A stretch of DNA of 64,000 bases from Pseudomonas sp. F(2018) (GCF_005508865.1 NZ_SCOM01000002.1:744001-808000), one strand, 5' to 3'; positions 41,530 to 51,992 are shown, counted from the first letter of the stretch. A program made the numbers and translations. Notes: generated by a model not told the origin, from the letters alone.

Positions 41530-42336
41530 ATGTCGCAAACCATCTTCTTCGCCCACGCCAACGGCTTCCCCTCGGCCACCTACGGCAAGCTGTTCGCCGC
41601 CCTGGCGCCGGACTACCAGGTGCAGCACCTGGAGCAGCACGGCCATGATCCGCGCTTTCCGGTGGACGACAACTGGAACAACCTGGTCGACGAGCTGATC
41701 CTGCACCTGGAGCAGGGCGCCGAACCGGTATGGGGCGTAGGCCACTCCCTTGGTGGCGTGCTGCACTATCACGCCGCGCTGCGCCACCCCGAGCTGTACC
41801 GCGGTGTGGTGATGCTGGATTCGCCGCTGCTGACCGGCGTCGATCGCCTGGTGATCCGCGCGGCCAAGCGCTTCGGCTTTATCGACAAGATCACTCCGGC
41901 CGGGCGTACCGTCGGCCGCCGCGAGGCCTTCGGCAACTTCAGCGAGGCCCGCGACTACTTCGCCGGCAAGACCCTGTTCCGTCGTTTCGACCCCGATTGC
42001 CTGGACGCCTACGTGCGCCACGGCCTGCGTGAGGAGGGGCAGGGGCTGCGTCTGCGCTTCGATCCGGTCACCGAGATCACTATCTACCGCAGCGTGCCGC
42101 ACACCGTACCGGGCCGCCCGCAGCAACTCGCCGTACCGCTGGCCGTGGTGCGTGGCCGGCACAGCAAGGTGGTACTGCCGCACCATGCGCGTCAGGTCAG
42201 CCGCATTCGTCAGGGCGAATACTTGAGCCTGCCCGGCGGGCACATGTTCCCGCTGGAGCGTCCGCAGGACACCGCACGCCTGCTGCGCGAGCTGTTCGGC
42301 CGCTGGCAGGGGCAGGGCATGGAGCGTTCGGCATGA
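41530..42336 (+). CDS. Alpha/beta hydrolase
   Basis: The 268-aa product starts MSQTIFFAHANGFPSATYGKLF, with the oxyanion HANGFP turn, the nucleophile elbow GVGHSLGGVL (Ser in GHSLG) and a C-terminal GGHMFPLE with the catalytic His. Substrate unknown. ATG 41530 starts the homologous part; the open frame further upstream overlaps braB. Its TGA overlaps the ATG of the next hydrolase (ATGA). Confidence 0.87.
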   Translation: MSQTIFFAHANGFPSATYGKLFAALAPDYQVQHLEQHGHDPRFPVDDNWNNLVDELILHLEQGAEPVWGVGHSLGGVLHYHAALRHPELYRGVVMLDSPLLTGVDRLVIRAAKRFGFIDKITPAGRTVGRREAFGNFSEARDYFAGKTLFRRFDPDCLDAYVRHGLREEGQGLRLRFDPVTEITIYRSVPHTVPGRPQQLAVPLAVVRGRHSKVVLPHHARQVSRIRQGEYLSLPGGHMFPLERPQDTARLLRELFGRWQGQGMERSA

Positions 42337-43196
42337 GCCTGAGAGTCGAGGAAACCCGTTTCAGCCTGCCGCACGTGGAGCTGGCCGCGCACCTGTTCGG
42401 CCCCGAAGACGGCATCCCGGTCATCGCACTGCACGGCTGGCTGGACAATGCCATGACCTTCGCGCGCCTGGCGCCGAAGCTGGAAGGGCTGCGCATCGTC
42501 GCCCTGGATTTCCCCGGCCACGGCCATTCCGGGCACTACGCCAGCAACTCCAGCTACAGCATGTGGGAGTACCTGGAGGATGTGCTGCTGGTGGCCGAGC
42601 AGCTCGGCTGGGAGCGTTTCAATCTGCTCGGGCATTCCATGGGGGCGATCATTTCGACCCTGCTGGCGGCCGCGTTGCCGGAGCGGGTCGAGCGCCTGGC
42701 GCTGATCGACGGCCTGGTGCCGTACACGGCGGAGGCCGACAGTGCGCCCAAGCGCCTGGGCGATGCACTGCGTTCGCGCCTGGCGGTGCGCGACAAGCAG
42801 AAGCCGGTCTACCCGAACCTGGACAAGGCCGTCGAGGCGCGCATGCGTGGCGTGGTCGCGGTCAGCCGCGAGGCCGCCGAGCTGCTGGCCCAGCGCGGCC
42901 TGGAGCCTGTGCCGGGTGGCTACACCTGGCGCACCGATATCCGCCTGACCCTGCCGTCGGTGATGCGCCTGACCTTCGCCCATGTCGAGCAGTTCATCGG
43001 CGCCGTGCAGTGCCCGGTCAGCCTGATCCTCGCCGAGGGTGGGCAGATGAACGTCGAGCCGCGCCTGAAGAGCCTGGTCGAGGGCACCGCCTTCGAGACC
43101 CACATCCTGCCCGGCGGCCATCACCTGCACCTCAACGACGAGGCCGGTGCGCAGCAGGTCGCAGACTGTTTCAATCCATTCTTCCGCCGCGCTTGA
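42333..43196 (+). CDS. Alpha/beta hydrolase, second of a pair
   Basis: The 287-aa product has [18 protein letters not shown] (oxyanion), [15 protein letters not shown] (Ser nucleophile), and a C-terminal GGHHLHLND with the His. Resembles MhpC/PHB-depolymerase-type or lipase-like hydrolases, but the substrate is unknown. Coupled to the preceding hydrolase by an ATGA overlap, so the two were probably co-expressed and may have arisen by duplication and divergence. Confidence 0.87.
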   Translation: MSLRVEETRFSLPHVELAAHLFGPEDGIPVIALHGWLDNAMTFARLAPKLEGLRIVALDFPGHGHSGHYASNSSYSMWEYLEDVLLVAEQLGWERFNLLGHSMGAIISTLLAAALPERVERLALIDGLVPYTAEADSAPKRLGDALRSRLAVRDKQKPVYPNLDKAVEARMRGVVAVSREAAELLAQRGLEPVPGGYTWRTDIRLTLPSVMRLTFAHVEQFIGAVQCPVSLILAEGGQMNVEPRLKSLVEGTAFETHILPGGHHLHLNDEAGAQQVADCFNPFFRRA

Positions 43197-43245
43197 CGCG
43201 GCCCCGGCAACTGCCGAGGCTGTGCAGGTCGTATCGGAGATTGCC

Positions 43246-43899
43246 ATGATCGATCTGTACACCGCCGCCACGCCGAACGGACACAAGGTGTCCATCGCGC
43301 TGGAGGAGCTGGGCCTGCCTTACCAGGTACACGCGCTGTCCTTCGACAAGAAGGAGCAGAAGGCCCCCGAGTTCCTGCGCATCAACCCCAACGGCCGCAT
43401 CCCGGCCATCGTCGACGACGGCTTCGCCGTGTTCGAGTCCGGCGCCATCCTCATCTACCTGGCCGAGAAGACCGGCAAGCTGCTGCCCAGCGACGCCAAG
43501 GGCCGCTCGCTGGCGATCCAGTGGCTGATGCTCCAGATGGGCGGAGTAGGGCCCATGCAGGGCCAGGCCAACGTGTTCTTCCGCTATTTCCCGGAGAAGC
43601 TGCAGGGCGCCATCGACCGCTACCAGCACGAGACCCGCCGCCTCTACGAGGTGCTCGACAGTCGCCTGGGCGAGGCCGAGTACCTGGCCGGCGACTACGG
43701 TATCGCCGACATCGCCACCTATCCCTGGGTGCGTGTGCACGACTGGGCCGGTGTCTCGGTGGATGGCCTGGAGCATCTGCAGCGCTGGATGGCGGCGCTC
43801 GACGCGCGCCCGGCAGTGCAGCGCGGCCTGCTGATACCGGAGCGGGCCAAGGACGATGATCGCGTGGTGAAAACCGCGCAGAGCATGCTGACACGCTAA
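43246..43899 (+). CDS. Glutathione S-transferase family protein (YfcG/Ure2p-like)
   Basis: The 217-aa product starts [58 protein letters not shown], typical of the Nu-class/Ure2p-like GSTs that show disulfide-bond reductase activity, with the glutathione-binding TPNGHK and [13 protein letters not shown] motifs. ATG 43246 has GGAG 6 bases upstream; an ATG at 43147 is inside the previous gene. Confidence 0.9.
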   Translation: MIDLYTAATPNGHKVSIALEELGLPYQVHALSFDKKEQKAPEFLRINPNGRIPAIVDDGFAVFESGAILIYLAEKTGKLLPSDAKGRSLAIQWLMLQMGGVGPMQGQANVFFRYFPEKLQGAIDRYQHETRRLYEVLDSRLGEAEYLAGDYGIADIATYPWVRVHDWAGVSVDGLEHLQRWMAALDARPAVQRGLLIPERAKDDDRVVKTAQSMLTR

Positions 43900-43907
43900 G
43901 GAGCCGA

Positions 43908-44705
43908 ATGCGTTATTTCGCTTTCTGTCTGAGCCTGATCTGTACGCCACTGCTGGCCGCCGATGTGCCCGGTAGCCAGGATCTGGACAGCCTGCCGCGC
44001 TTCCCGCGCGCCGAGATCGTCGACTATCGCGATCAACCCAACGCGGAGAAGCGTTACCCGCAGGACAGCCTGCGCCGCATCAGCGGCCAGCTGCGTGCCA
44101 CCGAAGTGCTGGCTGAGGGGCACCTGCGCGCGCTGACCTATCGCTTGCCGGAGGAGCACTCGCCGCGCGAGGCGCTGACGCTGGCGCGTGAGCACCTGCA
44201 AGGGCAAGGTGCCCAGTTGCTGTTCTGGTGCGAGGGCCGTGACTGCGGCTCCAGCAGCCTGTTCGCCAACGCCATCTTCGGCAACGCCAAGCTGTATGGT
44301 CCCGAGGAGCGGCAGAGCTACCTGCTGCTGCGCCTGGCCGCGCCGCGACAGGACAGCCTGCTGGCCCTGTACGGCATCACCCGCGGCAATCGCCGTTCCT
44401 ATCTGCACGTGGAGCAGCTGGACGCCGGCGCGGCGCTGCCGGCACTGCTGCCCACCGCCGGCACCCTGCTGCGTCAGCTCAAGGGCAGTGGCGAGCTGAA
44501 CCTGCCGCAGCTGGGCGCGCCGGACGAACAGTGGGGCGACCTGCTGGCCCGCATCCTGAGCCTGGACAGCACCCTGCGCGTCGGCCTGGCCGGTGCGCAA
44601 GCCGAGGCCTGGCGCGCGGAGCTGGAGCGTCGCGGCGTTCGCGGCAACCGTCTGCAGGTGGTGGCTGCCGAGGGCGCGGGCCTGCGTCTGCAACAACTAC
44701 GCTGA
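43908..44705 (+). CDS. DUF4892 periplasmic protein
   Basis: The 265-aa product has a signal peptide (MRYFAFCLSLICTPLLAAD) and a DUF4892-type body: PGSQDLDSLPRFPRAEIVDYR near the mature start and a two-Cys FWCEGRDCGSSSLFANAIFG segment. The domain is widespread in Pseudomonas but has no known function. Eight bases after the GST gene. Confidence 0.78.
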   Translation: MRYFAFCLSLICTPLLAADVPGSQDLDSLPRFPRAEIVDYRDQPNAEKRYPQDSLRRISGQLRATEVLAEGHLRALTYRLPEEHSPREALTLAREHLQGQGAQLLFWCEGRDCGSSSLFANAIFGNAKLYGPEERQSYLLLRLAAPRQDSLLALYGITRGNRRSYLHVEQLDAGAALPALLPTAGTLLRQLKGSGELNLPQLGAPDEQWGDLLARILSLDSTLRVGLAGAQAEAWRAELERRGVRGNRLQVVAAEGAGLRLQQLR

Positions 44706-44757
44706 ACAATGAGGCGTGCCGGGCCGCTTTCCGCCCGGGTTCTGGGAATATCGAACC

Positions 44758-45831
44758 ATGCTGAACAATGATCGCCTGCTGGTGCAGATCCTTCTGCTGG
44801 CGCTGCTCGGCGCCTGCGTCTGGGTGCTGGCACCGTTCTTCTCGGCGCTGTTCTGGGCCGCCGTGCTGGCCTTTGCCAGCTGGCCGCTGATGCGCCTGCT
44901 GACCCGCGCCCTCAATGGCCGGGAAAACACCGCCGCGGCCATTCTCACCGCCGGCTGGATGGTGCTGGTGGCGGTGCCGCTGGTGTGGCTGGGCTTCAAC
45001 CTGGCCGACCATATCCGCGACGCCACCGAGCTGTTCAAGGACTTCCAGGGCGACGGCCTGCCGGACCCGCCCAGCTGGCTGGGCGGCCTGCCGCTGGTGG
45101 GCGATCGCCTGGTCAACCTATGGATGCGCATCGACGAGGAGGGCGCGGCCCTGCTCGCCACCGTGCGGCCTTATCTGGGCCAGGTCGGAAACTGGCTGCT
45201 GGCGCGCAGCGCACAGATCGGTGGCGGCATGCTGGAATTGGCCCTGAGCCTGGTGCTGGTGTTCTTCTTCTACCGTGACGGTCCGCGCATGGCGGCCTTC
45301 GTCCACAGCCTGCTGGAGCGCCTGATCGGCGACCGTGCCGAGCACTACCTGAGCCTGGTGGCTGGCACCGTGCAGCGGGTGGTCAACGGCGTGATCGGCA
45401 CCGCTGCCGCCCAGGCCCTGCTGGCGCTGATAGGTTTCTACATCGCCGGTGTGCCAGGGGCCCTGGTGCTGGGCATCATCACCTTCATCCTCAGCCTGAT
45501 CCCCATGGGCCCGCCGCTGGTGTGGATTCCCGCCACCGCCTGGCTGGTCAGCCAGGAGCATTACGGCATGGCGGTGTTCCTCGGCATCTGGGGCATGTTC
45601 GTCATCAGCGGCGTGGACAACGTGCTCAAGCCCTACCTGATCAGCCGCGGCGGCAACCTGCCGCTGGTGGTGGTGCTGCTCGGCGTGTTCGGCGGCATCC
45701 TGGCCTTCGGCTTCATGGGCCTGTTCCTCGGCCCGACCCTGCTGGCCGTGGCCTACAGCCTGCTCGGCGACTGGGTCGGCAACACGCCGCGGGTCGCCGC
45801 GGTGGATGCCGAGCGCAAGGACGGGGAGTAG
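44758..45831 (+). CDS. AI-2E family permease (YdiK-like)
   Basis: The 357-aa product has eight hydrophobic segments and the AI-2E_transport motifs (LAPFFSALFWAAVLAFASWPLMRLL, LGIITFILSLIPMGPPLVWIPA, GNLPLVVVLLGVFGGILAFGFMGLFLGPTLLAVAYSL). The family name is historical: many members move sodium/protons or unknown substrates, so autoinducer transport is not implied. Start ATG 44758 preferred to a GTG at 44716. Confidence 0.88.
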   Translation: MLNNDRLLVQILLLALLGACVWVLAPFFSALFWAAVLAFASWPLMRLLTRALNGRENTAAAILTAGWMVLVAVPLVWLGFNLADHIRDATELFKDFQGDGLPDPPSWLGGLPLVGDRLVNLWMRIDEEGAALLATVRPYLGQVGNWLLARSAQIGGGMLELALSLVLVFFFYRDGPRMAAFVHSLLERLIGDRAEHYLSLVAGTVQRVVNGVIGTAAAQALLALIGFYIAGVPGALVLGIITFILSLIPMGPPLVWIPATAWLVSQEHYGMAVFLGIWGMFVISGVDNVLKPYLISRGGNLPLVVVLLGVFGGILAFGFMGLFLGPTLLAVAYSLLGDWVGNTPRVAAVDAERKDGE

Positions 45832-45853
45832 TTGGCATCCTGTGCAGAATTCT

Positions 45854-45873
45854 GCTCACCGTCCTTGGTGAGC
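45854..45873 (+). other. Short hairpin after the AI-2E permease gene
   Basis: GCTCACC / GGTGAGC with 6-base loop, no T-run. Otherwise the 200-base gap to the next gene holds no gene; its end is A/C-rich (45,990-46,015), of the kind bound by Hfq in Pseudomonas, but no proper consensus was seen. Confidence 0.35.
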
Positions 45874-46031
45874 GGAATCCACGGTGATAGCCTTGTCCGG
45901 CTTTTCGGCTGGCATGGCCGAAGCCGGGCACCAGCCCCGCCTCAGACCGTGATGATCGGGTCCACAGAGGCCTCGCGCGGTTCAGGGAAGAAAGACCAAC
46001 ACAACACAACGGACAATTTGTGAGTCATCCC

Positions 46032-47621
46032 ATGAAAAAATCTGCAGGTATCGCAGTAGGCGTCATCGTGGCCGTCGGCGCCCTCGGCACGGCCGGAGCC
46101 TGGTACACCGGCAACCAGCTGCCGACTGTGCTGGACGCATCGATCAAGCAGGTCAACGCCGACATGGCCAAGACGCTGCCGGCACTCGGTCTCGACGTTT
46201 CCGTCGAGCTGCTCTCGCTGGATCGCCACTTCTTCAACAGCGACGCGCGCTACCGCGTCAAGTTCAACGGCTCGCTGGACGGCGAGACCGCGCAGCAGCT
46301 GGAGTGGGTGATCACCGACCGCATCGAGCACGGTCCCTTCCCGCTGTCGCGCCTCAAGGCGTTCAAGCTGATGCCGGTAATGGCCACCAGCAACTACGCC
46401 CTGGAAGCCAACCCGGCCCTGGAAAAATGGTTCGCCGCCAGCAAGGGCGTCTCGCCGCTGGAAGGCCAGGCCAGCCTCGGTTACGACCAGTCCGTGGAAG
46501 GCACCGTACGCCTGAACCCGCTGCAGCTGGCCCTGGATGAAGACAGCAACCTGGACTTCAGCGGCCTTACCGTCGACTTCGATACGTCTGCCGGCGCCAA
46601 GGAAATCGACGCCAGCGGCCTGATGGAAAGTGTCAAGGTCAGCTCCAAGCTGCCGTCCAGCGGCGAGCCGATGACCATCGAGTTCAAGGGCCTGACCCTG
46701 AACAGCCAGACCGCCAAGAGCGCCAGCGATTTCTACCTGGGCCAGAACGAGGTCAAGCTGCAGGTCGTCGAGGTCAAGGTCGGCGAAGCCGCTCCGGTGC
46801 TGCTGAAGGACTTCGTACAGCGCGACGAAACCAGCGAAGCCGATGGCAAGCTGGCCGGCCGCTCCACCTACAACGTCGGCATGGTCAGCTACCAGGGCCA
46901 CGATATCGGCGGCCTGGAAATGATTTCCAGCGTGAAGAACGTCGACGCCGCTGCCCTGCAGTCGATGCTCGCCCTGTACAGCGACATCATCAAGAACACC
47001 GGCCAGCTGCAACAGGCCAGCCTGGAAGACGAGGCCAACCTGCCGGAGCTGAGCGAAGCGCAGCAGGCCCAACTGATGGTCGACGTGGATAAGCTGCTGG
47101 CCGCCAAGCCGAGCGTTGCCCTGGAGAAACTGGCGTTCAAGACCGCCAACGGCGAAAGCAGCCTGAGCCTGGCCGTGGACCTGAACAAGCCCGAGTCCTT
47201 CGAGCTGCCGCCGGATCAACTGGCCAAGCAGCTGATCGCTCAGCTGGACGCCAAGGTCAGCGTTTCCAAGGCCATGATCGGCGACGTGATCGGCCTGCAG
47301 GCCACCATCGGCGGCGAGACCGACAAGGAAGCCGTCGCCCAGCAGGCCTCGATGATGACCGAGATGGCCAGCGGCATGGCCCTGTCCACCGAGCTGGCCA
47401 AGCTGGAAGGTGACAACATCGTCACCAGCCTGCACTACGCCAACGACAAGGTCGACTTCAACGGCAAGCAGATGTCCGTCGAGGAGTTCGTCGCCATGGC
47501 CTTCGCCAGCGGCGCCGGCCTGGGTGGCATGGGCGGTGCGGACCTGGGCGCGGAAGAGCCAGAGATGGAAGGTCTGCAGCTGGAAGAAGAAGTCACCGAG
47601 GAAGAGGCTCCGGCCGAGTAA
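46032..47621 (+). CDS. DUF945 family protein (YdgA-like)
   Basis: The 529-aa product has an N-terminal signal or anchor (MKKSAGIAVGVIVAVGALGTAGAWYTGNQ) followed by a long beta-rich DUF945 body with a Gly/Met-rich then acidic tail (LGGMGGADLGAEEPEMEGLQLEEEVTEEE). E. coli YdgA-like proteins are envelope proteins of unknown function. ATG 46032 chosen; a GTG at 46020 is an alternative. A strong terminator follows. Confidence 0.83.
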   Translation: MKKSAGIAVGVIVAVGALGTAGAWYTGNQLPTVLDASIKQVNADMAKTLPALGLDVSVELLSLDRHFFNSDARYRVKFNGSLDGETAQQLEWVITDRIEHGPFPLSRLKAFKLMPVMATSNYALEANPALEKWFAASKGVSPLEGQASLGYDQSVEGTVRLNPLQLALDEDSNLDFSGLTVDFDTSAGAKEIDASGLMESVKVSSKLPSSGEPMTIEFKGLTLNSQTAKSASDFYLGQNEVKLQVVEVKVGEAAPVLLKDFVQRDETSEADGKLAGRSTYNVGMVSYQGHDIGGLEMISSVKNVDAAALQSMLALYSDIIKNTGQLQQASLEDEANLPELSEAQQAQLMVDVDKLLAAKPSVALEKLAFKTANGESSLSLAVDLNKPESFELPPDQLAKQLIAQLDAKVSVSKAMIGDVIGLQATIGGETDKEAVAQQASMMTEMASGMALSTELAKLEGDNIVTSLHYANDKVDFNGKQMSVEEFVAMAFASGAGLGGMGGADLGAEEPEMEGLQLEEEVTEEEAPAE

Positions 47622-47638
47622 CCTTCGCAGGTGCCGAG

Positions 47639-47678
47639 AGGCCCGCATTTCCACTGGAGATGCGGGCCTTTTTGTTTT
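47639..47678 (+). terminator. Rho-independent terminator after the DUF945 gene
   Basis: Stem AGGCCCGCAT (47639-47648) / ATGCGGGCCT (47660-47669) with an 11-base loop, then TTTTTGTTTT. Confidence 0.94.
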
Positions 47679-47759
47679 CAGGTGCAAATGTTCGGCTGCT
47701 AGCGCTGGCCTGACATCTCCAGTGTGTCGGTCATGTCTCGGCCGCTGCGAACCGCGATC

Positions 47760-47776
47760 TTTACGCATTCTTTATC
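47760..47776 (+). promoter_or_regulatory. Candidate KdpE binding site upstream of kdpF
   Basis: TTTACG (47760-47765), 5-base spacer, TTTATC (47771-47776): a direct repeat of TTTA-type half-sites with the 5-base separation described for E. coli KdpE (TTTATA and TTTACA half-sites; recalled). It lies 90 bases before the kdpF start. No clear -10 box follows, as expected for an activator-dependent promoter. Confidence 0.45.
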
Positions 47777-47865
47777 GCCCGCACCCCGTTGCGGAATCGC
47801 TCCTTTACGCCGCCCAGACGAAGAATTCGCCCAAGGCGGCGTAGCCCGCATTACGGAGCGATCAC

Positions 47866-47955
47866 ATGAGCATTCTCGACGGGGTGTCCCTGGGCCTGGC
47901 CCTGGGGCTGTTCATCTACCTGCTGGTGGCGCTACTGCGCGCCGAGCGCGGCTAG
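47866..47955 (+). CDS. kdpF: K+-transporting ATPase small subunit KdpF
   Basis: A 29-aa single-helix membrane peptide, [29 protein letters not shown], that stabilises the KdpFABC complex in the inner membrane. ATG 47866 is preceded by ACGGAG; the stop TAG is at 47953-47955, whose last G starts the GGAGG ribosome site of kdpA. Short enough to be missed by automated calls. Confidence 0.92.
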   Translation: MSILDGVSLGLALGLFIYLLVALLRAERG

Positions 47956-47963
47956 GAGGCCCC

Positions 47964-49652
47964 ATGCAACTTCAAGACTACGGCCTGATCCTGGCCTTCT
48001 TCGTCCTGGTGCTGGCGCCCGCGCCCTGGCTGGGACGCTATCTGTACCGCGCCATGGAGGGCGAGCGAACTCTGCTGACACCGTTGCTGCGTCCTCTGGA
48101 GCGGCTCTGCTACAAGGTCGCCGGCGTCGACGCCAAGTCCGAGCAGGACTGGAAGACCTACGCCGTGGCGCTGCTGGCGTTCAGCCTGGCCAGCCTGGTG
48201 CTGCTGTTCGCCATCCTCCTGCTGCAGGGCCTGCTGCCGCTCAACCCGCAGCAGCTGCCAGGATTGGAATGGACTCTGGCGTTCAACACCGCGGTGAGTT
48301 TCGTCGCCAACACCAACTGGCAGGCCTACAGCGGCGAGGCGGCCCTGAGCTACTTCAGCCAGATGGTCGGCCTGACCGTGCAGAACTTCGTCAGCCCGGC
48401 GGTGGGCCTGGCCATCCTGGTGGCCTTCGCCCGCGGCATCTCGCGCAAGTCCAGCGCCGGCATCGGCAACTTCTGGGTCGACCTGACCCGCGCCACTCTC
48501 TACGGCCTGCTGCCGTTCTGCGTGATCCTGGCGCTGCTGCTGGTCTGGCAGGGTGTGCCGCAGACCTTCATGGACTACGCCCAGGCCAAGACCCTGATGG
48601 GCGCGGATCAGACCATCCCGCTCGGTCCTGCGGCCAGCCAGATCGCCATCAAGCAGCTCGGTACCAACGGTGGCGGCTTCTTCGGGGTGAACTCGGCGCA
48701 TCCGTTCGAGAACCCCACGGCGCTGAGCAACCTGTTGGAGCTGGCGGCGATCATCCTGATTCCGGTGGCGCTGGTGTTCAGCTTCGGCCACTACGTCAAG
48801 GACCTGCGCCAGAGCCGCGCGATCCTGGCCAGCATGCTGATCCTGTTCGTTATCGGCCTGGGTATCACCCTGTGGGCCGAGTACCAGCCGAACCCGGCGC
48901 TGGCGGCGTTGCCGATCGAGCAGGCCGGCTCGCTGGAAGGCAAGGAAAGCCGCTTCGGCATCGCCGCCTCGGCGCTCTGGGCGGTGACTACCACGGCCGC
49001 GTCCAACGGCTCGGTCAACGCCATGCACGACAGCTTCAGCGCCATCGGCGGCATGATCCCGATGTTCAACATGATGTTCGGCGAGGTGATCTTCGGCGGC
49101 GTCGGCGCCGGCCTCTACGGCATGCTGCTGTTCGTGTTGATCGCCGTGTTCCTCGCCGGCCTGATGATCGGCCGTACCCCGGAATACCTGGGCAAGAAGC
49201 TGGAGGCCCGCGAGGTGCGCCTGCTGGTGGCGACCCTGCTGGTGATGCCGGTCGGCGTGCTGGTGTTCTGCGCCCTGGCGGTGAGCCTGCCGGGTCCTGC
49301 GGCCTCGATCAGCAACCCCGGCCCGCACGGTTTCAGCCAGGCGCTGTACGCCTACACCTCGGGCACTGCCAACAACGGTTCGGCCTTCGGTGGTTTCGGT
49401 GCCAACACGGCGTTCCACAACCTGCTGATCGGCCTGGCCATGCTGCTCGGGCGATTCGGCTACATCCTGCCGATTCTCGCCATCGCCGGCAGCCTGGCGG
49501 CGAAGAAGCGTGCGCCGCTGGGCGACAACAGCTTCCCCACCCATGGCCCGCTGTTCGTCACCCTGCTGACCCTGACCATCCTGCTGGTCGGCGGCCTGAC
49601 CTTCCTGCCCGCGCTGGCCCTGGGCCCGCTGGCTGAACAACTGGCGTTCTAG
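47964..49652 (+). CDS. kdpA: K+-transporting ATPase, KdpA channel-like subunit
   Basis: Potassium-binding and translocating subunit of the high-affinity KdpFABC pump. The 562-aa product has the four selectivity-filter-like loops: [36 protein letters not shown] and [15 protein letters not shown] 47964 follows GGAGG by 4 bases. The TAG stop overlaps the first base of repeat copy B, which separates it from kdpB by 153 bases, an unusually long gap inside this operon. Confidence 0.97.
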   Translation: MQLQDYGLILAFFVLVLAPAPWLGRYLYRAMEGERTLLTPLLRPLERLCYKVAGVDAKSEQDWKTYAVALLAFSLASLVLLFAILLLQGLLPLNPQQLPGLEWTLAFNTAVSFVANTNWQAYSGEAALSYFSQMVGLTVQNFVSPAVGLAILVAFARGISRKSSAGIGNFWVDLTRATLYGLLPFCVILALLLVWQGVPQTFMDYAQAKTLMGADQTIPLGPAASQIAIKQLGTNGGGFFGVNSAHPFENPTALSNLLELAAIILIPVALVFSFGHYVKDLRQSRAILASMLILFVIGLGITLWAEYQPNPALAALPIEQAGSLEGKESRFGIAASALWAVTTTAASNGSVNAMHDSFSAIGGMIPMFNMMFGEVIFGGVGAGLYGMLLFVLIAVFLAGLMIGRTPEYLGKKLEAREVRLLVATLLVMPVGVLVFCALAVSLPGPAASISNPGPHGFSQALYAYTSGTANNGSAFGGFGANTAFHNLLIGLAMLLGRFGYILPILAIAGSLAAKKRAPLGDNSFPTHGPLFVTLLTLTILLVGGLTFLPALALGPLAEQLAF

Positions 49653-49792
49653 AGCCCGTTTACGACCTTTTTAGCTAGAGCCAGGCAAGGCGAAGGTGCG
49701 CGAGGGCGCGGAGTTTACAGGCAGTAAATGAGCAGCCCGAGCGCACCTTCAACGCAGCATGGCCGACGATCAAAAGATCGTAGGCGGGCTCT
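49651..49792 (-). repeat. 142-bp structured intergenic repeat, copy B
   Basis: Reverse orientation relative to copies A and C. Inner arms read GAAGGTGCGC / GCGCACCTTC and are perfect; terminal arms start AGAGCCCG and end CGGGCTCT and stay complementary over about 20 bp. It lies between kdpA and kdpB and starts inside the kdpA stop codon. The kdpB ribosome site AGGAG (49794-49798) comes right after its end. Confidence 0.85.
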
Positions 49793-49805
49793 AAGGAGAA
49801 CCAAG

Positions 49806-51851
49806 ATGAATGCCCCCACCCGCGCGCCTAGTAGTGCGCAAACCTCCAAGACCAGCTTCCAGGCGCTGTGGCAACCGGCGCTGAAGCAGGCCTTTGTCAA
49901 ACTCGATCCACGCCAGCTCAAGCGGGCGCCGGTGATGCTGGTGGTCGAGCTGACCGCCATCCTCACCACCGTGCTGTGCTTCATTCCCAACCCGGCGGTG
50001 AGCGTCGGCCTGGCCCTGCAGATCGCCCTGTGGCTGTGGTTCACCGTGCTCTTCGCCAACTTCGCCGAGGCCCTGGCCGAAGGCCGCGGCAAGGCCCGCG
50101 CCGACAGCCTCAAGGCCGGTAGTCAGGGCCTGACCGCGCGGCGCAAGGTCGGCGCGCAGTTCCAGGCAGTGGCCGCCAGCCAGCTGCGTCGTGGCGATAT
50201 CGTGCGCGTCGAAGCCGGCGAGCTGATTCCCGGTGACGGCGAGGTGATTGAAGGTATCGCCGCGGTCAACGAGGCGGCCATCACCGGTGAATCCGCACCG
50301 GTGATCCGTGAGTCCGGAGGCGACCGCTCGGCGGTCACCGGTAACACCCGCGTGGTGTCGGACTGGCTGCTGGTGCAGATCACCGCCAACCCGGGCGAGT
50401 CGACCCTGGACCGCATGATCGCCCTGGTCGAGGGCGCCAAGCGGCAGAAGACGCCGAACGAAGTGGCGCTGGACATCCTGCTGATCGGTCTGACCCTGAT
50501 CTTCCTGCTGGTGGTGGCCACGCTGCAGCCGTTCGCCCGCTACGCCGGCGGCGACCTGCCACTGGTGTACCTGGTGGCGCTGCTGGTGACGCTGATTCCG
50601 ACCACCATCGGCGGCCTGCTCTCGGCCATCGGTATCGCCGGCATGGACCGCCTGGTGCGCCTCAACGTGATCGCCAAGTCCGGGCGCGCCGTGGAAGCGG
50701 CGGGGGACGTGCATACCCTGCTGCTGGACAAGACCGGCACCATCACCTTCGGCAACCGCCGCTGCAGCGCGCTGGTCAAGGCGCCGGGCGTCAACGGTCG
50801 CGACCTAGCCGAGGCGGCGCTGTTGGCCTCGCTGGCCGACGACACGGCCGAGGGCAAGTCCATTGTTGAGTACCTGCGCGGTCTCAGTCCGGTCGAGGCG
50901 CCGGGGCGTGGTTCGGTACGCGGCATCGCCTTCAGCGCCGAGACGCGCCTGTCCGGTGCCGACTGGAATGGTCGCAGCTTCCGCAAGGGTGCGGTGGACG
51001 CCGTGCTGCTGTACCTGGGCATGAGCCGCGAGCAGATGCCCGAGCACCTGGCGCGCGAGATCGACAAGATCGCCCAGAGGGGCGGTACGCCGCTGCTGGT
51101 GGCCGGCGACAATCGCCTGCTCGGCGCCATCCACCTCAAGGACGTGGTCAAGCCGGGCATCCGCGAGCGCTTCGCCGAGCTGCGCCAGCTGGGCATTCGT
51201 ACCGTGATGGTCACCGGCGACAACCCGCTGACCGCCGCGGCCATCGCTGCCGAGGCGGGCGTGGATGACGTGATCGCTGAAGCCACCCCGGAGAAGAAAC
51301 TGCAGCGCATCCGCAGCGAGCAGGCCGACGGCAAGCTGGTGGCCATGTGCGGCGACGGCGCCAACGACGCCCCGGCACTGGCCCAGGCCGACGTCGGCCT
51401 GGCGATGAACGACGGCACCCAGGCCGCCCGCGAGGCTGCCAACCTGGTGGACCTGGACAGCGACCCGACCAAGCTGCTCGATGTAGTGCAGGTGGGCAAG
51501 GAGCTGCTGGTGACCCGTGGCGCGCTGACCACCTTCTCGGTGGCCAACGACGTGGCCAAGTACTTCGCCATCCTGCCGGCGCTGTTCGCCGGCATCTACC
51601 CGCAGCTCGGCATGCTCAACGTCATGCAGCTGCACAGCCCGCAGAGCGCCATTCTCTCGGCCATCGTGTTCAACGCGCTGATCATCATCGCGCTGATCCC
51701 TCTGGCTCTGCGCGGCGTACGCGTAGAAGCGGCCGACGCTGCCAGCCTGCTGCGGCGCAACCTGCTGATCTACGGCCTGGGCGGCATCCTTGCGCCCTTC
51801 GTGGGCATCAAGCTGATCGACGTGCTGCTGGTGGCCGTGGGGCTGGTGTAA
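49806..51851 (+). CDS. kdpB: K+-transporting ATPase, KdpB catalytic subunit
   Basis: P-type ATPase that energises potassium uptake. The 681-aa product has the phosphorylation motif DKTGT at Asp308 (Asp307 in E. coli), the TGES-type actuator motif ITGESAPV and [17 protein letters not shown] for magnesium binding. ATG 49806 follows AGGAG by 7 bases and gives the usual MNAPTR... start; the frame upstream to 49728 is inside repeat copy B. Confidence 0.97.
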   Translation: MNAPTRAPSSAQTSKTSFQALWQPALKQAFVKLDPRQLKRAPVMLVVELTAILTTVLCFIPNPAVSVGLALQIALWLWFTVLFANFAEALAEGRGKARADSLKAGSQGLTARRKVGAQFQAVAASQLRRGDIVRVEAGELIPGDGEVIEGIAAVNEAAITGESAPVIRESGGDRSAVTGNTRVVSDWLLVQITANPGESTLDRMIALVEGAKRQKTPNEVALDILLIGLTLIFLLVVATLQPFARYAGGDLPLVYLVALLVTLIPTTIGGLLSAIGIAGMDRLVRLNVIAKSGRAVEAAGDVHTLLLDKTGTITFGNRRCSALVKAPGVNGRDLAEAALLASLADDTAEGKSIVEYLRGLSPVEAPGRGSVRGIAFSAETRLSGADWNGRSFRKGAVDAVLLYLGMSREQMPEHLAREIDKIAQRGGTPLLVAGDNRLLGAIHLKDVVKPGIRERFAELRQLGIRTVMVTGDNPLTAAAIAAEAGVDDVIAEATPEKKLQRIRSEQADGKLVAMCGDGANDAPALAQADVGLAMNDGTQAAREAANLVDLDSDPTKLLDVVQVGKELLVTRGALTTFSVANDVAKYFAILPALFAGIYPQLGMLNVMQLHSPQSAILSAIVFNALIIIALIPLALRGVRVEAADAASLLRRNLLIYGLGGILAPFVGIKLIDVLLVAVGLV

Positions 51852-51860
51852 AGCTTGTCT

Positions 51861-51965
51861 CCCTCTCCCTCCGGGAGAGGGTTGTGGCGGCCCGCGTAGG
51901 GTGAGGGGACTTCGAGTTGGCAATGGCATCCCTCACCCCTAGCCCCTCTCCCTGAGGGAGAGGGG
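51861..51965. repeat. Palindromic intergenic repeat between kdpB and kdpC
   Basis: Two outer hairpins, CCCTCTCCC / GGGAGAGGG (51861-51881) and CCCCTCTCCCT / AGGGAGAGGGG (51943-51965), flank a middle pair GGGTGAGGG (51899-51907) / CCCTCACCC (51930-51938). The two halves are also inverted copies of each other. It resembles the CCCTCTCCC/GGGAGAGGG repeats dispersed in many proteobacterial genomes; the family name is not given because I cannot check it. It is unrelated to copy B. Confidence 0.85.
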
Positions 51966-51992
51966 AACAGTCAACGAATCTGGAGAAACGAC

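Noticed and set aside
45832..46023. 63-aa plus-strand frame between the AI-2E permease and DUF945 genes
   Set aside because: No ribosome site and no domain; it looks like chance open sequence over the leader.
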